A DNA stretch of 64,000 bases from AP-15 sp963700185 (GCA_963700185.1 CAVOWP010000007.1:496001-560000); one strand, 5' to 3'. Shown: positions 17,841 to 27,997, counted from the first letter of the stretch. Program-made: numbers and translations. The notes: a model not told the origin generated them from the letters alone.

Positions 17841-18818
17841 ATGACACAGTGTGCATTGGTCTGTGGCGCAGGCGGCTTCATCGGCGGTCACCTGGTAAAA
17901 CGGCTGAAGCGCGAGGGCTACTGGGTGAGGGGTGTCGACTTGAAGTTTCATGAATTCTCGGAGAGCGAAGCCGATGATTTCGTGGTCGGTGATCTGAGGG
18001 ATGCCGGATTCTGCCGCGCTGTTGTCGACCGCCGCTTTGATGAGGTTTATCAGCTCGCCGCGGACATGGGCGGTGCCGGTTACATCTTTACTGGCGAGCA
18101 CGATGCCGATTTGATGCATAATTCAGCAACGATCAATTTGAATATGTTGGATGCTTGTCTGAAGCGCGGCACTAAGAAAATCTTTTATTCGTCGTCGGCG
18201 TGCATGTACCCCGCTTATAATCAAGAGAATCCGCTGAACCCAAATTGCGCTGAGGACTCGGCATATCCGGCGGCGCCGGACAGCGAATATGGCTGGGAAA
18301 AGTTGTTCAGCGAACGGCTCTATACGGCCTATCGTCGGAACTACGGACTGCAGACGCATATCGCTCGGTATCACAATATTTTCGGGCCAGAAGGGACATG
18401 GACCGGTGGGCGCGAAAAAGCGCCGGCGGCGATTTGCCGCAAGATTGCCATGGCGCGCAGCGGCGAGGCGATCGAAGTGTGGGGCGATGGCGAACAAACA
18501 CGCTCGTTTCTGTATATTGATGAATGCATCGAGGGGACCGTGCGGCTGCTGCGCTCGACTTTCTCTGGCCCCGTAAATATCGGGTCGGAGGAGATGATAT
18601 CGATCAACCACTTGGTCGATCTGGTGGTGGAGATTGCCGGAAAACGGATCGGCAAGAAGCATATTCCGGGGCCACAAGGGGTGCGCGGGCGGAACTCCGA
18701 TAACAGGCTGATCCTTGAGAGCCTGGGTTGGGCTCCGGTCCAGCCGCTGCGCGCCGGCCTAGAGCCGACCTATCGGTGGATCGAACAGCAAGTACATCGT
18801 AACTCGAGTAATGCCTGA
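17841..18818 (+). CDS. NAD-dependent epimerase, GDP-mannose 3,5-epimerase-like
   Basis: A 325-residue extended SDR. VCGAGGFIGGHLVKRL (residues 7-22) is the NAD loop, ADMGGAGYIFTGEHDADLMHNS and SSSACMYPAYNQ surround the active site, and EYGWEKLFSERLY supplies the Tyr-xxx-Lys pair. ARYHNIFGPEGTWTGGREKAPAAICRK and EVWGDGEQTRSFLYIDECIEGT are highly characteristic of GDP-D-mannose 3',5'-epimerases, which convert GDP-mannose to GDP-L-galactose or GDP-gulose. ATG 17841 has GGAGAGG six bases upstream. The enzyme probably supplies an unusual hexose to the polysaccharide; exact specificity needs enzymology because relatives differ. Confidence 0.8.
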   Translation: MTQCALVCGAGGFIGGHLVKRLKREGYWVRGVDLKFHEFSESEADDFVVGDLRDAGFCRAVVDRRFDEVYQLAADMGGAGYIFTGEHDADLMHNSATINLNMLDACLKRGTKKIFYSSSACMYPAYNQENPLNPNCAEDSAYPAAPDSEYGWEKLFSERLYTAYRRNYGLQTHIARYHNIFGPEGTWTGGREKAPAAICRKIAMARSGEAIEVWGDGEQTRSFLYIDECIEGTVRLLRSTFSGPVNIGSEEMISINHLVDLVVEIAGKRIGKKHIPGPQGVRGRNSDNRLILESLGWAPVQPLRAGLEPTYRWIEQQVHRNSSNA

Positions 18819-18991
18819 ACGCTAGGCAAGCCTTCTATTTAAACAATGAAATATCCATTTTCGATCCCCGATGACACTCTCCTGGTCTAAATGGCGCAGA
18901 GCCCGGTATGATACACGGCGCGTTTAAACTTGGATTTTGACGGGCCGGTCGTCCGCTAGACTGCGCCACCCGCGATTGATCGAAACGTCAG

Positions 18992-20131
18992 CTAGCGCCG
19001 GCGCCAGGTGAAGACAGAGGACATTGCGAAGTTCCAGACCGAGCCGATGACCGCTCCAGCCACGCCGGCCAGCCACCAAGTGTGGCTCGAGGTGAACGCA
19101 TAGGAGGCAACGCCGACATTCGCGATCGCCCCGATCCCGCAGATCAGGTAGAAAATCACAAGGCCGCGCAGCAGTTTGAGCCCGCGCAGCCGCTGGTCGC
19201 GGTAGGTGAACTGATTGTTCAGGACGAAATTCGAGGTCATCGCCACCATTGTGGCAATGGCCTGCGACACGCCGAACCCGATCGCCAGCAAGTTGAGAGC
19301 GACCCACAGCGTCGCAAGGTGCACGGCGAGGCCCAATCCGCCGATCAGGCCGAAAAGGGCAAAGCGTACGGGAACGAACCGGCCGACCAATTTATCGGCG
19401 AGCAGCATCCCGTATTCCCATGCGATCATCGTATCGAGCTTGCTTTCGCCGTGCTGCCGCTCACGGAAGCTGTAAGGAAGTTCTCTGACCCTCGGCGGCG
19501 CGGGCGACGAGGCGAGAAAATCGAGCAGGACCTTGAACCCCTGCCCGGACATCCGGCGCAGCGCGGCTTCGAAAATCTCGCGGCGGCACATGAAGAAGCC
19601 GCTCAGCGGATCGGCGATATCAGCCTTGCAAATGATGCGGGCGAGGCGCGTCGCCGCCCCGCTCATCCAGACGCGGCCGCCGCTCCAATCGCCAACGCCG
19701 CCGCCGGCGACGTAGCGGCTGCCGACCACCACATCAACCGCGCCGCTGTCGAGCGCCTCCAACATTTGGGGCAGCAGCCGCTCGTCGTGCTGCAGATCGG
19801 CATCCATGACGGCGATATAGGGCGAGGCGCAAGCGAGCACGCCTTCCATGCAAGCCGTCGCAAGACCGCGTCGGCCGATCCGCTGCAGGCAGCGCACCCG
19901 CGGATTACGCCGCGCGAGGTCTCGAACGTGCCCAGCCGTACCGTCGCGCGAGTCGTCATCGACAAAGATCACCTCCCATTCGGCATCCGGGAGGGCCGCC
20001 GTCACCAGGGACAGCAACGGTTCGATGTTCTCGCGCTCGTTCAATGTCGGGATGATGATGCTCAGTACCGGCGTAACGACCGCAGAGGTCATGCCTTCCG
20101 GTTGCGTGTCGAGAACTGCGACGTCATCCAT
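18992..20131 (-). CDS. Polyprenyl-phosphate glycosyltransferase (GT2) fused to a GtrA domain
   Basis: A 379-residue two-domain protein. Residues about 20-250 are a DPM1/GtrB-like GT2: SIIIPTLNERENIEPLL, FVDDDSRDGT, AVMDADLQHDERLLPQ, and DPLSGFFMCRREIF. From about 255 to the end are four membrane helices of the GtrA flippase-like family (FALFGLIGGLGLAVHLATL, NFVLNNQFTYRD, FYLICGIGAIANV, WNFAMSSVFTWRR). It probably charges undecaprenyl phosphate with a sugar and helps move it across the membrane for GT39-type transferases. ATG 20131 is favoured (GGAG upstream). The start overlaps the stop of a GT39-like gene, a logical partner but itself broken. Confidence 0.88.
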   Translation of the reverse strand: MDDVAVLDTQPEGMTSAVVTPVLSIIIPTLNERENIEPLLSLVTAALPDAEWEVIFVDDDSRDGTAGHVRDLARRNPRVRCLQRIGRRGLATACMEGVLACASPYIAVMDADLQHDERLLPQMLEALDSGAVDVVVGSRYVAGGGVGDWSGGRVWMSGAATRLARIICKADIADPLSGFFMCRREIFEAALRRMSGQGFKVLLDFLASSPAPPRVRELPYSFRERQHGESKLDTMIAWEYGMLLADKLVGRFVPVRFALFGLIGGLGLAVHLATLWVALNLLAIGFGVSQAIATMVAMTSNFVLNNQFTYRDQRLRGLKLLRGLVIFYLICGIGAIANVGVASYAFTSSHTWWLAGVAGAVIGSVWNFAMSSVFTWRRR

Positions 20132-21628
20132 CCGCTTCTCCACGACCGGCCGGGGTGGTCAAAGCGACCGGCCGAGAAGTTTGATTTGCATCGAGGGCGC
20201 GAACGCGCCCGCGCGGGACCTCGGCCTTCATGCGATAGATCACGAGATCGTCCATATAGCCCTTGCCATAATTGGCGGTCATCGGGATGCGCTCCACTTC
20301 GGAGTACTTGTCCGAGCCGAGCGTTTCTTCCAGCGCTTTCACCGAGGCAAGGTCGTCGTGATAGCGCGTCTGAAAGACGACATACTGGACGTGCAGGTTG
20401 CGAAGGGTGTCGGCCATTTCATCCGGGCTGATTACGTTTTCCTTGAACCCGTGCTCGACATAGACGGCAAGATCGTTGAGCAAAATTTTGTCGAGACGGA
20501 CGACCCCGAGATCCCGGCGCCCGGAATAGGCGCGCATCGCGTATACGAAAGTACCGTCGTGCGACCCCCAAAAGGCGACATTGATCTCCGGCGGCGCCAG
20601 TTGCGCCACTGCTTCCGCGGCTTCCCGCATACCGGCAACAACGGGGACGGCACCCGTCGTCAGCGTCACTGCCAGTATCGCGACTGCAAATACCAGAGAA
20701 GCGGCATACCGAAAACTGACTTTGGCAAGGGCTCTGTCGATCGCCAGCACTGCCGCAAGCACCAGCGAGTAGGTGATGAAGAGGATGTGCCGCGGTTCTT
20801 TGACCGCAATCATCGAATAAAACGTGTAGCCGACGAGTAGCCAACTGCCGAGGAAAATGGAGTCTGCGCGCGCGAGCCGCAGGGCCGGCGCGAACGGCAG
20901 CGCCAGTACATAGAGGCATGCGAGGGCCAGAGCTCGGCCAGGAAATCACCGAAGGCATGATGCGGGCGTAATAAGTCAGCTCCGCGATGCTCCAACGGGA
21001 CGCCTCCGCACCTGCGAGCCCCGACGCTTGATCCAGATTGTAGCTGCCGAACGCAAAAAAGATGCCGACCAGCGGCAGCAGCAATACGCCGCCTAGCGCA
21101 GCTGCTCGCAGCACTGCGCCCTGACGGAAAACGCGCCAGCCATATGCGTATGAGCGAAATGGCGATTGGCACGACGAAGAAGATGGCATTGTATTTGGTG
21201 TAGGCTGCCGCCACAGTGCAGATTATCGTTGCGAGGAGGGGCCATCTTTGCCCGCTCTGCAAATGGCGCACTAAGCATTCACCGGCCCATACGAGGAAGG
21301 CGTAGGCCGGCACGTCGAGCATGATCTGACGGCCCCAAAAGGCCAGTTCCGGCGCGCCGAGCAGCAGCAGCGCCACGGCCAGCCCCGGGGGCGGGTCGAG
21401 CCAATGGCGCGACAGGCGAAACGCTCCCCAAGCGAGAAGGAACAAAAAAGCGAGCTCGGTCAGCAATGCTGATGCTTCAGAAATGCCAAATACCGCGTAG
21501 ACAGCCGCCAAAACTCGATAAACGGACATTCCCCGGATCCCCCAGGGTCGTGGCGCAATTTTGGCCATCTTTGGGCGTCCATGGCAACGCGGTTGGTCCG
21601 CCACGGCTGCCCTGGGCAGTGAGCGCAT
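20124..21628 (-). pseudogene. GT39/ArnT-like membrane glycosyltransferase, truncated and frameshifted
   Basis: Three frames together spell a PMT/ArnT-like protein. VLAAVYAVFGISEASALLTELAF through VVPIAISLI lies in the first, GWRVFRQGAVLRAAALGGVLLLPLVG through ARIMPSVISWP in the second (shift near 21145), and LACLYVLALPFAPALRLA through VKEPRHILFITYSLVLAAV to the soluble C-terminus in the third (shift near 20935). The N-terminal loop with the catalytic acidic pair is not found; in its place lies the edge of an IS1380-type transposase relic. It cannot work as it stands. Its stop overlaps the GT2-GtrA start, so they once formed an operon. Confidence 0.8.
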
Positions 21629-21726
21629 GGGTTACCTTGCCTTGCGGCGTTGGAACCTGGTCATTTGCCTTTATCAAGACGCACTTCTCCCATCGTGGTC
21701 CGCACCTTTCGACGTCAACGGCCGCC

Positions 21727-23063
21727 TCATGCTGGAGCGGGCGGCGCCCGCAGCCGGGCGATGAGCATCAGGATATCCTGCGAACATCTGCCGCGATACC
21801 GCGACCTCGGCCATCTGGAACGTCACGTAGCGGCCGTGGCTGACGACCTTCGCGCCGATCTTGATCAGCTTCTCGCGCAGGCTGGTCAGCGACCACGGCT
21901 CCGCCGCCTTCGGCATCGCCAGCGTCCGCATGAAGTTGCCGAGGTTGTAGGCCAGCGCATGAAGCTGGAGGCGGACGGCGTTGGCGGCGAAGGTGCGGCA
22001 TGACAGCCGCGTCCATTTGATCGCGCCCTTGCCCTCTTTGATCCACTGCTCTGCCGTGCCGCGCTGGTTGTAGAAGGCGACGACACGCTCGGCAGACCGC
22101 GCCAGGTTGGTGACGATGAAGCCGACGCGGGGGTAAAGCTCGCCCGGATGCCACTCGACCTTGGCCACGACGCGGCGCGGCTTGTTCCAGCTCTGCGCCT
22201 GATAGCTGAAGCTGGTGTAGTAGCGGCGAACCTCATGCGACGGTCGCCCGACCGGGCGCTTCAGCAGGTAGCCGATCCTGTCGCTGCAAGACGCTGTTGG
22301 CCGGTAACCGGATCGTGTAGCCGGCGCGCTCGGCTTCAAGGAACTCGTACATCTCGGGATTGACGAAGGCCGCGTCGCCCCGGAAATAAAGACGCTTCAC
22401 GATGCCCCGGTAGCGGGCAATCACCGGTTCCAGGACTGCGCGCCAACCGTCGGCGCTGTGCACGTTGCCGCATCGCAGGGCGCATCGCTCTACATCGCCG
22501 AACTGGTTGAATACAAACAGTGGGTGATAACAGGTGCAGCCGAAATGGCCGTTGTAGGCGCTGCCTTCCTGCTCGCCGTAGGACGGGCTCTCGCTCGAAT
22601 CCATGTCGAGCACGATGACCCTGCGCGGTCGCCGCTGGTGCACCTTGTCGGCCCAGTGGCCGCGCAGATCGGTTAGGGCGGCAAGGTTCTCAGGCCGGCT
22701 CAGCCACTTTGTCTCGAACCGGCCCATTTGGCTGGCCGAGGCGGCAGACCCGGTGATCGCCCGGTCGCCCACTACCCAGCGCATCGCCGGATCGTGGCAT
22801 AGTCGGTCGGCGTGGTTTACATCCTCGTAGCCGGCCAGCCGCCCGAAAACCGATTGGCGCAGCAAGCCGGCCAACCGATGACGACCGTTCTTGCCAGTGC
22901 GCGCATCGGCAAGCGTCTCAGCCCCCGTGTCAGTCAGACCGACCGCATTATCCAATTCGCGATAAGATGTAAAAAGCAACGCGCTCATCGAGACTCGACG
23001 TGGGTGCATCGGTGCATCGACTGGTCCCGGGGCGGCAACAGCCCGCGAATTTGGTGCAAACAA
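21727..23063 (-). pseudogene. IS1380-family transposase, frameshifted
   Basis: The N-terminal two thirds read LADARTGKNGRHRLAGLLRQSVFGRLAGYEDVN, VIVLDMDSSESPSYGEQEGSAYNGHFGCTCYHP (first catalytic Asp region) and YFRGDAAFVNPEMYEFLE, typical of IS1380-family enzymes. Near 22285 the match shifts one frame to DRIGYLLKRPVGRP, then VAFYNQRGTAEQWIKEGK (catalytic Glu region) and LHALAYNLGNFMRTLA. A second one-base insertion near 21770 changes the frame again before ILMLIARLRAPPAPA and TGA at 21727. The extreme N-terminus is also irregular. The element is dead in its present form, and I could not define its terminal repeats. Confidence 0.85.
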
Positions 23064-23104
23064 GATATCGAAACACTTAAACGATCAAACGGGTTGATCG
23101 CGAG

Positions 23105-23130
23105 AAAGTTCGATCATACGGTCGAACTTT
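23105..23130. repeat. Inverted repeat beside the IS1380 relic
   Basis: AAAGTTCGA (23105-23113) and TCGAACTTT (23122-23130) form a perfect 9-bp palindrome with an 8-base centre, between the transposase relic and the wzt 3' end. There is no T-run after it. It may be part of an element end or an operator. Confidence 0.5.
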
Positions 23131-23188
23131 GAAATTGTCGACTTAATCGATGCTCAATTACTGTTACGATCGTGGTCAAGCTGCGAAA

Positions 23189-24460
23189 CTATTTCGGCAG
23201 CGGCTGCTTGCGAAAACACGCCATAAATATAGCGCGGCGTTTTGGCCCGCTCAAAATCTCTAGCTGGAACGCAGAGGGAATGTAGTCCAAGAGGTCGAGA
23301 TCCCTGAACTCCCGTTGCAGCCAGATACCTATGCACTCGATATTGGGTGCCGCTCGAGGGAAACTTATATCTCAACTACGTAGGCTCCGGCTTGGGGCAG
23401 ATTTGGTGGGCGCGTATCCGCAAAGTCGGTTTCATAACTTAGAATTCGTCGACCGGTGAGATCACAAAAGCCAAGCGCCACCACGGCGCTGGCTATCGGG
23501 CATTGAGTTTCGAACACAATTCTCGCTTTAGCGGGTTCACCGTGCCTTAAGGGCAAGTCGCAAAGCCACTCCAGCGATATCAAACGCACGTCGTTTCCCT
23601 CGACCCATTGCCGCGGCAGGTGAGCGAGCTCTACAATCTGCGCGCGATTCGGGCCGCTCTGGGCCAGATGATCTCTGATCACCTCGCCCGTTTTGCCAAA
23701 CCGACGACTACGGCCGCCGTCCAACCAGATCGACATCGGGCACAGTTTGTGGATGACGTCCATATTGTGGCTGACAAGCAATACGGTCCTGCCCTCGCGA
23801 CGCGAGATATCGTCCATCTTTCCGAGACACTTCTGCTGAAACTCGGTGTCACCGACGGCGAGGACTTCGTCGACAATGAGGATGTCGGGCTCGAGATGCG
23901 CCGCCACCGCGAAACCGAGGCGCACATACATGCCGGACGAGTAGCGCTTGACCGGCGTGTCGAGAAATCGTTCGACTTCGGCGAAAGCGACAATCTCGTC
24001 GAACTTTTTTGCGATCTCGCGTCGCGTCATACCAAGGATCGCGCCATTGAGATAGATGTTTTCCCGGCCGGTGAGTTCGGCATTTAAATCCGGTGCCGAC
24101 CTCGAGCAGGCTGCCGACGCGCCCGCGCAGCAGTACGCGCCCCTCGGTCGGCTCGGTGATGCGGCTGAGGATCTTCAGAAGCGTGCACTTGCCGGCCCCA
24201 TTGCGGCCGATGATGCCGACGACCTCCCCTCGCTTGATCTCGAAATTCACATCTCTGAGCGCCCAGAACTCCTCGATTTCATCGCCCTGCAGGACCTGCC
24301 GGCCGCGCGTCATGTCGAGGCTCTTGCGTGCGATGTTGCGGATTTCGCGGCCGATCACGTCGCGCAATGCGAGGTAGCGGCGGTGACCCGGGTTTTCGGC
24401 GTTGTGCGCGACGAGATAGCGTTTAGACAGGCCTTCGGCCGCGATTATCGCTTCCGACAT
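23189..24460 (-). pseudogene. ABC polysaccharide exporter ATP-binding protein (Wzt-like), two frameshifts
   Basis: The parts, in order, are a Wzt-type ATPase domain and a C-terminal substrate-binding domain. Residues to GTGF (with Walker A GRNGAGKCT, where Ser is replaced by Cys) lie in one frame. A one-base insertion in AAA near 24084 moves the match to the frame with MTRREIAKKF, the YSSGMYVRLGFAVA signature, and Walker B DILIVDEVLAVGD, followed by SHNMD. A second shift near 23372, after AYVVEI, moves it to ISFPRAAPNIECIGIWLQ through LDLLDYIPSAFQLEIL and a stop at 23189. Once complete it would have powered ABC-dependent export of a lipid-linked glycan with the permease 19 bases upstream. Two frameshifts and the altered P-loop argue for loss of function, but sequence error cannot be excluded. 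Confidence 0.8.
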
Positions 24461-24479
24461 GGCTTACGATAAATCGGCC

Positions 24480-25304
24480 TCAGATAAGATCGGCAAAGCT
24501 GCGTTCCGTCTTTCTGAAGCGGTGGATGCCGAACCATAGAAAAAAAGTGGCGACGCAGCAGCCGACCGCGAGGCCAGGCAGATAGAGCGGGCTTTGCCCG
24601 CCAAGGATCGACCAGCGAAAGCCATCAATGACGCCGACCATCGGGTTGAGGGAGTAAAACAGCCGCCACTCGCCGGGCACCACGCTCAAGCTGAACCCGA
24701 CCGGCGATACATACAATCCGAGCTGCACGATGAAGGGAATAACGTAGCGGAAATCCCGATATTTGACATTGAGCGCGGTGATCCACAATGCCGGTCCGAT
24801 GCTGGCGACAAAGGCGAGCAGCACAAATCCGGGCAGCACCAGCATTCGCCAATCCGGCGCGTACTGGTACCAGGCCATCAGCAGCAGCAGGATCGCAAAG
24901 CTGATCAGGAAATCGACGAACGCGACGACCACCGTCGCGGTCGGCACAATCAGCCGCGGGAAATACACCTTGCTGATCAGATTGGCGTTGTTGATCAGGC
25001 TGTTGGAAGCCTCGCTCAATCCCGTCGCGAAAAACGTCCACGGCAACATGCCGGCGAACACCATCAGCGGGTAAGGGACCGTCCCGTCGGACGGCAGCTT
25101 CGCAATGCGGCCAAAGACGACCGTGAAGACAAGCACGGTCAGCAGGGGCCGGATCACCGACCAAGCGACCCCGATCACCGTCTGCTTATAGCGCACCGCC
25201 AGGTCGCGCCATGCGAGTACCCGAAACAACTCGCGGTATCGCCAAAGATCGAGCCAATAGTTGCGCTCGAGCCGGCCCGGTTCGATAATAATCGTTTCAG
25301 TCAT
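24480..25304 (-). CDS. ABC-2 type polysaccharide export permease (Wzm-like)
   Basis: A 274-residue inner-membrane protein with about six membrane helices. DLAVRYKQTVIGVAWSVIRPLLT in the first cytoplasmic segment and LPWTFFATGLSEASNSLINN after the second helix are typical of O-antigen/capsule ABC-2 permeases. YVSPVGFSLSVVPGEWRLFYSLNPMVGVIDGFRW in the last third is likewise typical. It would form the channel half of a Wzm-Wzt exporter with the ATPase gene that follows 19 bases later. The frame is intact, unlike its partner. The ribosome binding site upstream of ATG 25304 is weak. Confidence 0.9.
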   Translation of the reverse strand: MTETIIIEPGRLERNYWLDLWRYRELFRVLAWRDLAVRYKQTVIGVAWSVIRPLLTVLVFTVVFGRIAKLPSDGTVPYPLMVFAGMLPWTFFATGLSEASNSLINNANLISKVYFPRLIVPTATVVVAFVDFLISFAILLLLMAWYQYAPDWRMLVLPGFVLLAFVASIGPALWITALNVKYRDFRYVIPFIVQLGLYVSPVGFSLSVVPGEWRLFYSLNPMVGVIDGFRWSILGGQSPLYLPGLAVGCCVATFFLWFGIHRFRKTERSFADLI

Positions 25305-25759
25305 AAATTATCCCGCGGTAAGCCGTACCCAACGTATCTAGAGGCCTCTTCAGGGTCAAGACGATGTTGCCTTCTCCGTTACAGCGAGTTTCTGACACGG
25401 GTGAAAAGCTAGCACCGGGCGTTACCCGCGCTCGTTGGGTTCTATGGACGTTGCCGCGTCAAAAAAGGAGCCCGTGAGGACCAGGGCCGAGTTCTACACT
25501 ATTGGCGTACCCGGCTCATCCGACGGAGTCCATAGACGAGCCGTCACAGGGGGCGCCATAATGGGGTGCCGTAATATGGATCGGTTGCACTTGGCGAAGC
25601 TGCGCGGATTCAGGCACTTTGGTTCCAGCCAGGCCAAGGCCTTGCGATCGGTTGCAAACCAAAGCCGGCGTTCAAAGGGCTAAGTCGGAACGACGAGGCT
25701 GATGATGGTCTAGCGCACCGCTTACAAGCATTGGTAGACATCTTAAGAAAGGCGCAGTC
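25305..25759. other. Intergenic region
   Basis: About 455 bases between the divergent wzm-like gene and the first of two tandem methyltransferase genes. Base composition falls toward AT from about 25,700. No coding sequence is supported. Confidence 0.4.
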
Positions 25760-26599
25760 ATGGGATGGTACTCTAAACATGATCGCATATTTCGCAAAAT
25801 TGTGCCCTCCACTGCAAAGGCCAGTTATAACCCCGTGGTGAAATTAGGTACTAACGTTATTGCGGGGCTGCTGTCGCGACCGTTTGTTGAATTGCGGGAA
25901 CTTCCACCGAATCACCTCCGCATCCGTACGGGGGCGGGAAATCGAATTGTTAACGATCACGTCAACTTTATTCTCAAAAGCTACCGGTGTTGGCTAACGT
26001 TCCTCTCCCGAAATTATTGTATGTTAAGTTCAAATGTGGTAGAGCTCGGTTGTGGTTGTGGAGGCGTAGCGCTGGCCTTGAGGGAGGCCTGGTTTAAAGG
26101 GACTTATGTTGGTGTCGATATTGATGAAGAGATGATAGAGTATTGTAGAACAAATTTTCCACGCGAACGTTTTGAATTCATTATTTCGCCGCACAAAAGC
26201 ATGACCTATACATGTAATAGGTTAAATGGTACAGAGATCAACACGACTGATCTCAGCATCGGTAAACAAGATAGTAAGGATTTTGTATATTAACTGTCGC
26301 TTTACTCGCACTTGTTAGAGCCTGAAGTCATTGATTATATGCATGAGACATACCGTACCTTGAGACCCGGTGGAGTAATGTACATGACCTTTTTCTGCAT
26401 CGAACGTATCGAGCGCGGTCAATGTTGGACATTCTCGCACCGGCGGGGCAATGCCTATATAGAAAGCACACGGTACCCGGAGGCCGCAGTCGCCTATCAC
26501 CAGGATTTCATGACGGAGCTAGCAGCTAAGTGCGGCTTCCGTGACATTACCGTAGGTCCACAAGGAGGCGCACAAACTGAGCTCGTCGCACACAAATGA
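25760..26599 (+). pseudogene. SAM-dependent methyltransferase, first tandem copy, in-frame stop
   Basis: A class I methyltransferase closely related to the intact gene at 26960. Shared blocks include NPPV-like PFVELRELPPNHLRIR, VVELGCGCGGVALALRE (SAM motif I), GTYVGVDIDEEMIEYCRTNFP (motif II) and DSKDFVY. At 26291-26293 the codon after Tyr is TAA; downstream the same frame continues as LSLYSHLLEPEVIDYMHETYRTLRPGGVMYMTF to a stop at 26597. Only one codon separates it from a full-length protein of about 279 residues. The gene is AT-richer than its surroundings, suggesting transfer. ATG 25760 has AAAGG upstream. Confidence 0.8.
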
Positions 26600-26959
26600 T
26601 CGTAGAGAGGGGCCCTCAAACAGCGACTTTCTAACGCGGAGGAAAACTGAAAGGCGATGTTCCAGATTTTCATTGACGGCTGCGCCGCGCGTTGGCGCGC
26701 CAACAGTTCGGCCGGCACAGGAGAATGTTAACAAAGTCGGGGCGGGCAATACCCGGTCTCGGGCCCACAGCCTCGCGCCGATGGTTCGAGAAAACGTGCA
26801 GGTTTAGGTCCGTGCTCACGCCGACAGCCAGTGTGTGGATCGCCCAAGTGGGCCACCTACCAAGAAGGGGCAGGATCAAAACTGGATGGTTGATAGTTGT
26901 TTGCAACGTCGTTGGCATAGCGCTATCGTCGTTCTTAACCTCTACATGGCTGGTGTCGA
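26600..26959. other. Spacer between tandem methyltransferase copies
   Basis: About 360 bases, more GC-rich than the two genes around it. No gene or RNA could be supported, and I saw no obvious repeat of the sequence upstream of the first copy apart from the GGTACTCTAAACATGATCGC-like 5' ends of the coding regions. Confidence 0.35.
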
Positions 26960-27805
26960 ATGGCGTTTCACTCTAAACATGATCGCTTACTACGCAAATT
27001 TGTACCGTCCGTGGCAAGACTTAGCTATAACCCCGTTTTCAAAATAGCTGGTGATGCTATCGCCAGGGCGTTAGCGCGACCCTTTCCGGAGTTACGCGAA
27101 CTTCCACCTAACCATCTCTGCATCCGTATCGGGTGTGGAAATCGTATTTTCAATAATCAGGTCATGTTCCTGAAAGCAGGCAGCGACTGCTGGTTGACTT
27201 TCCTTTCCCGCAAGTATTGTACATCCACCTCAGATGTGGTGGAGCTAGGGTGTGGCTGTGGACGTATCGCGCGGGCTTTAAAGGAACCGTGGTTTGAGGG
27301 CACCTATGTTGGTGTCGATATCGATGACGAGATGCTTGAGTATTGTTGGAATAATTTCCCGCCAGAACGTTTTAAGTTCGTACGTTCGCCACATAAAAGT
27401 GCAACCTATTCTGCAACCAATCCACATGATGGTAGGTTGACTATCGGGCATGACCTCCTCATCTCAGAACCAAATAGTAAAGATTTCGTCTACGCATTTA
27501 CGCTTTACACACACCTATTGGAAAAGGAGGTTACTGATTACCTCCAGGAGACGTATCGTATACTAAGACCGCAAGGAATAATGTATCTAAATTTTCTCTG
27601 CATAGAGCATGTGGAACTTGGCGGACGCTATACCTTCCAGCATCGGCGGGGCAATGCTTATGTTGAAAGTGTTCGGTATCCGGAGGCGGCTGTGGCTTAT
27701 CACGAAGCGCTCATGACTGGCTTGGCGACGAATTGCGGATTTCGAAATGTTACAGTAACTCCACCACTCGGAGGCGGACAAACCGAGTTGGTGGGCCGCA
27801 AATAG
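26960..27805 (+). CDS. SAM-dependent methyltransferase, second tandem copy
   Basis: A 281-residue class I enzyme. VVELGCGCGRIARALKE near residues 95-111 is motif I, TYVGVDIDDEMLEYC motif II, FVYAFTLYTHLLEKEVTDYLQETYRILRPQGIMYLNF motif IV and beyond. A C-terminal RRGNAYVESVRYPEAAVAYHE block is shared with the interrupted copy upstream. N-terminal sequence (HSKHDRLLRKFVPS) is also common to both, so this is a true tandem duplication. It probably O- or N-methylates a sugar or its carrier in the polysaccharide pathway; the acceptor is unknown. The ribosome binding site is poor. AT-richer than the flanking genes. Confidence 0.85.
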   Translation: MAFHSKHDRLLRKFVPSVARLSYNPVFKIAGDAIARALARPFPELRELPPNHLCIRIGCGNRIFNNQVMFLKAGSDCWLTFLSRKYCTSTSDVVELGCGCGRIARALKEPWFEGTYVGVDIDDEMLEYCWNNFPPERFKFVRSPHKSATYSATNPHDGRLTIGHDLLISEPNSKDFVYAFTLYTHLLEKEVTDYLQETYRILRPQGIMYLNFLCIEHVELGGRYTFQHRRGNAYVESVRYPEAAVAYHEALMTGLATNCGFRNVTVTPPLGGGQTELVGRK

Positions 27806-27997
27806 GTCTCTGATGAACGCATTCGGAAATCACGAGATCGTCCGCAGATTGCCGGTTCGAGGCTTGACCGGGCAGCCGCTGCCGCAAAATACCGTTGGGA
27901 CTATGCGGCAGCAGATAAGCTAAGCGCGGACCCCGCCGCTGGCGCCTTGCGGCACCCCGGCGGGGCTGGACGAGCAGTGGGGGCCCAGGCGCTACGG

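Noticed and set aside
19082..20431. Plus-strand open frame of 449 codons
   Set aside because: Antisense to the GT2-GtrA gene.
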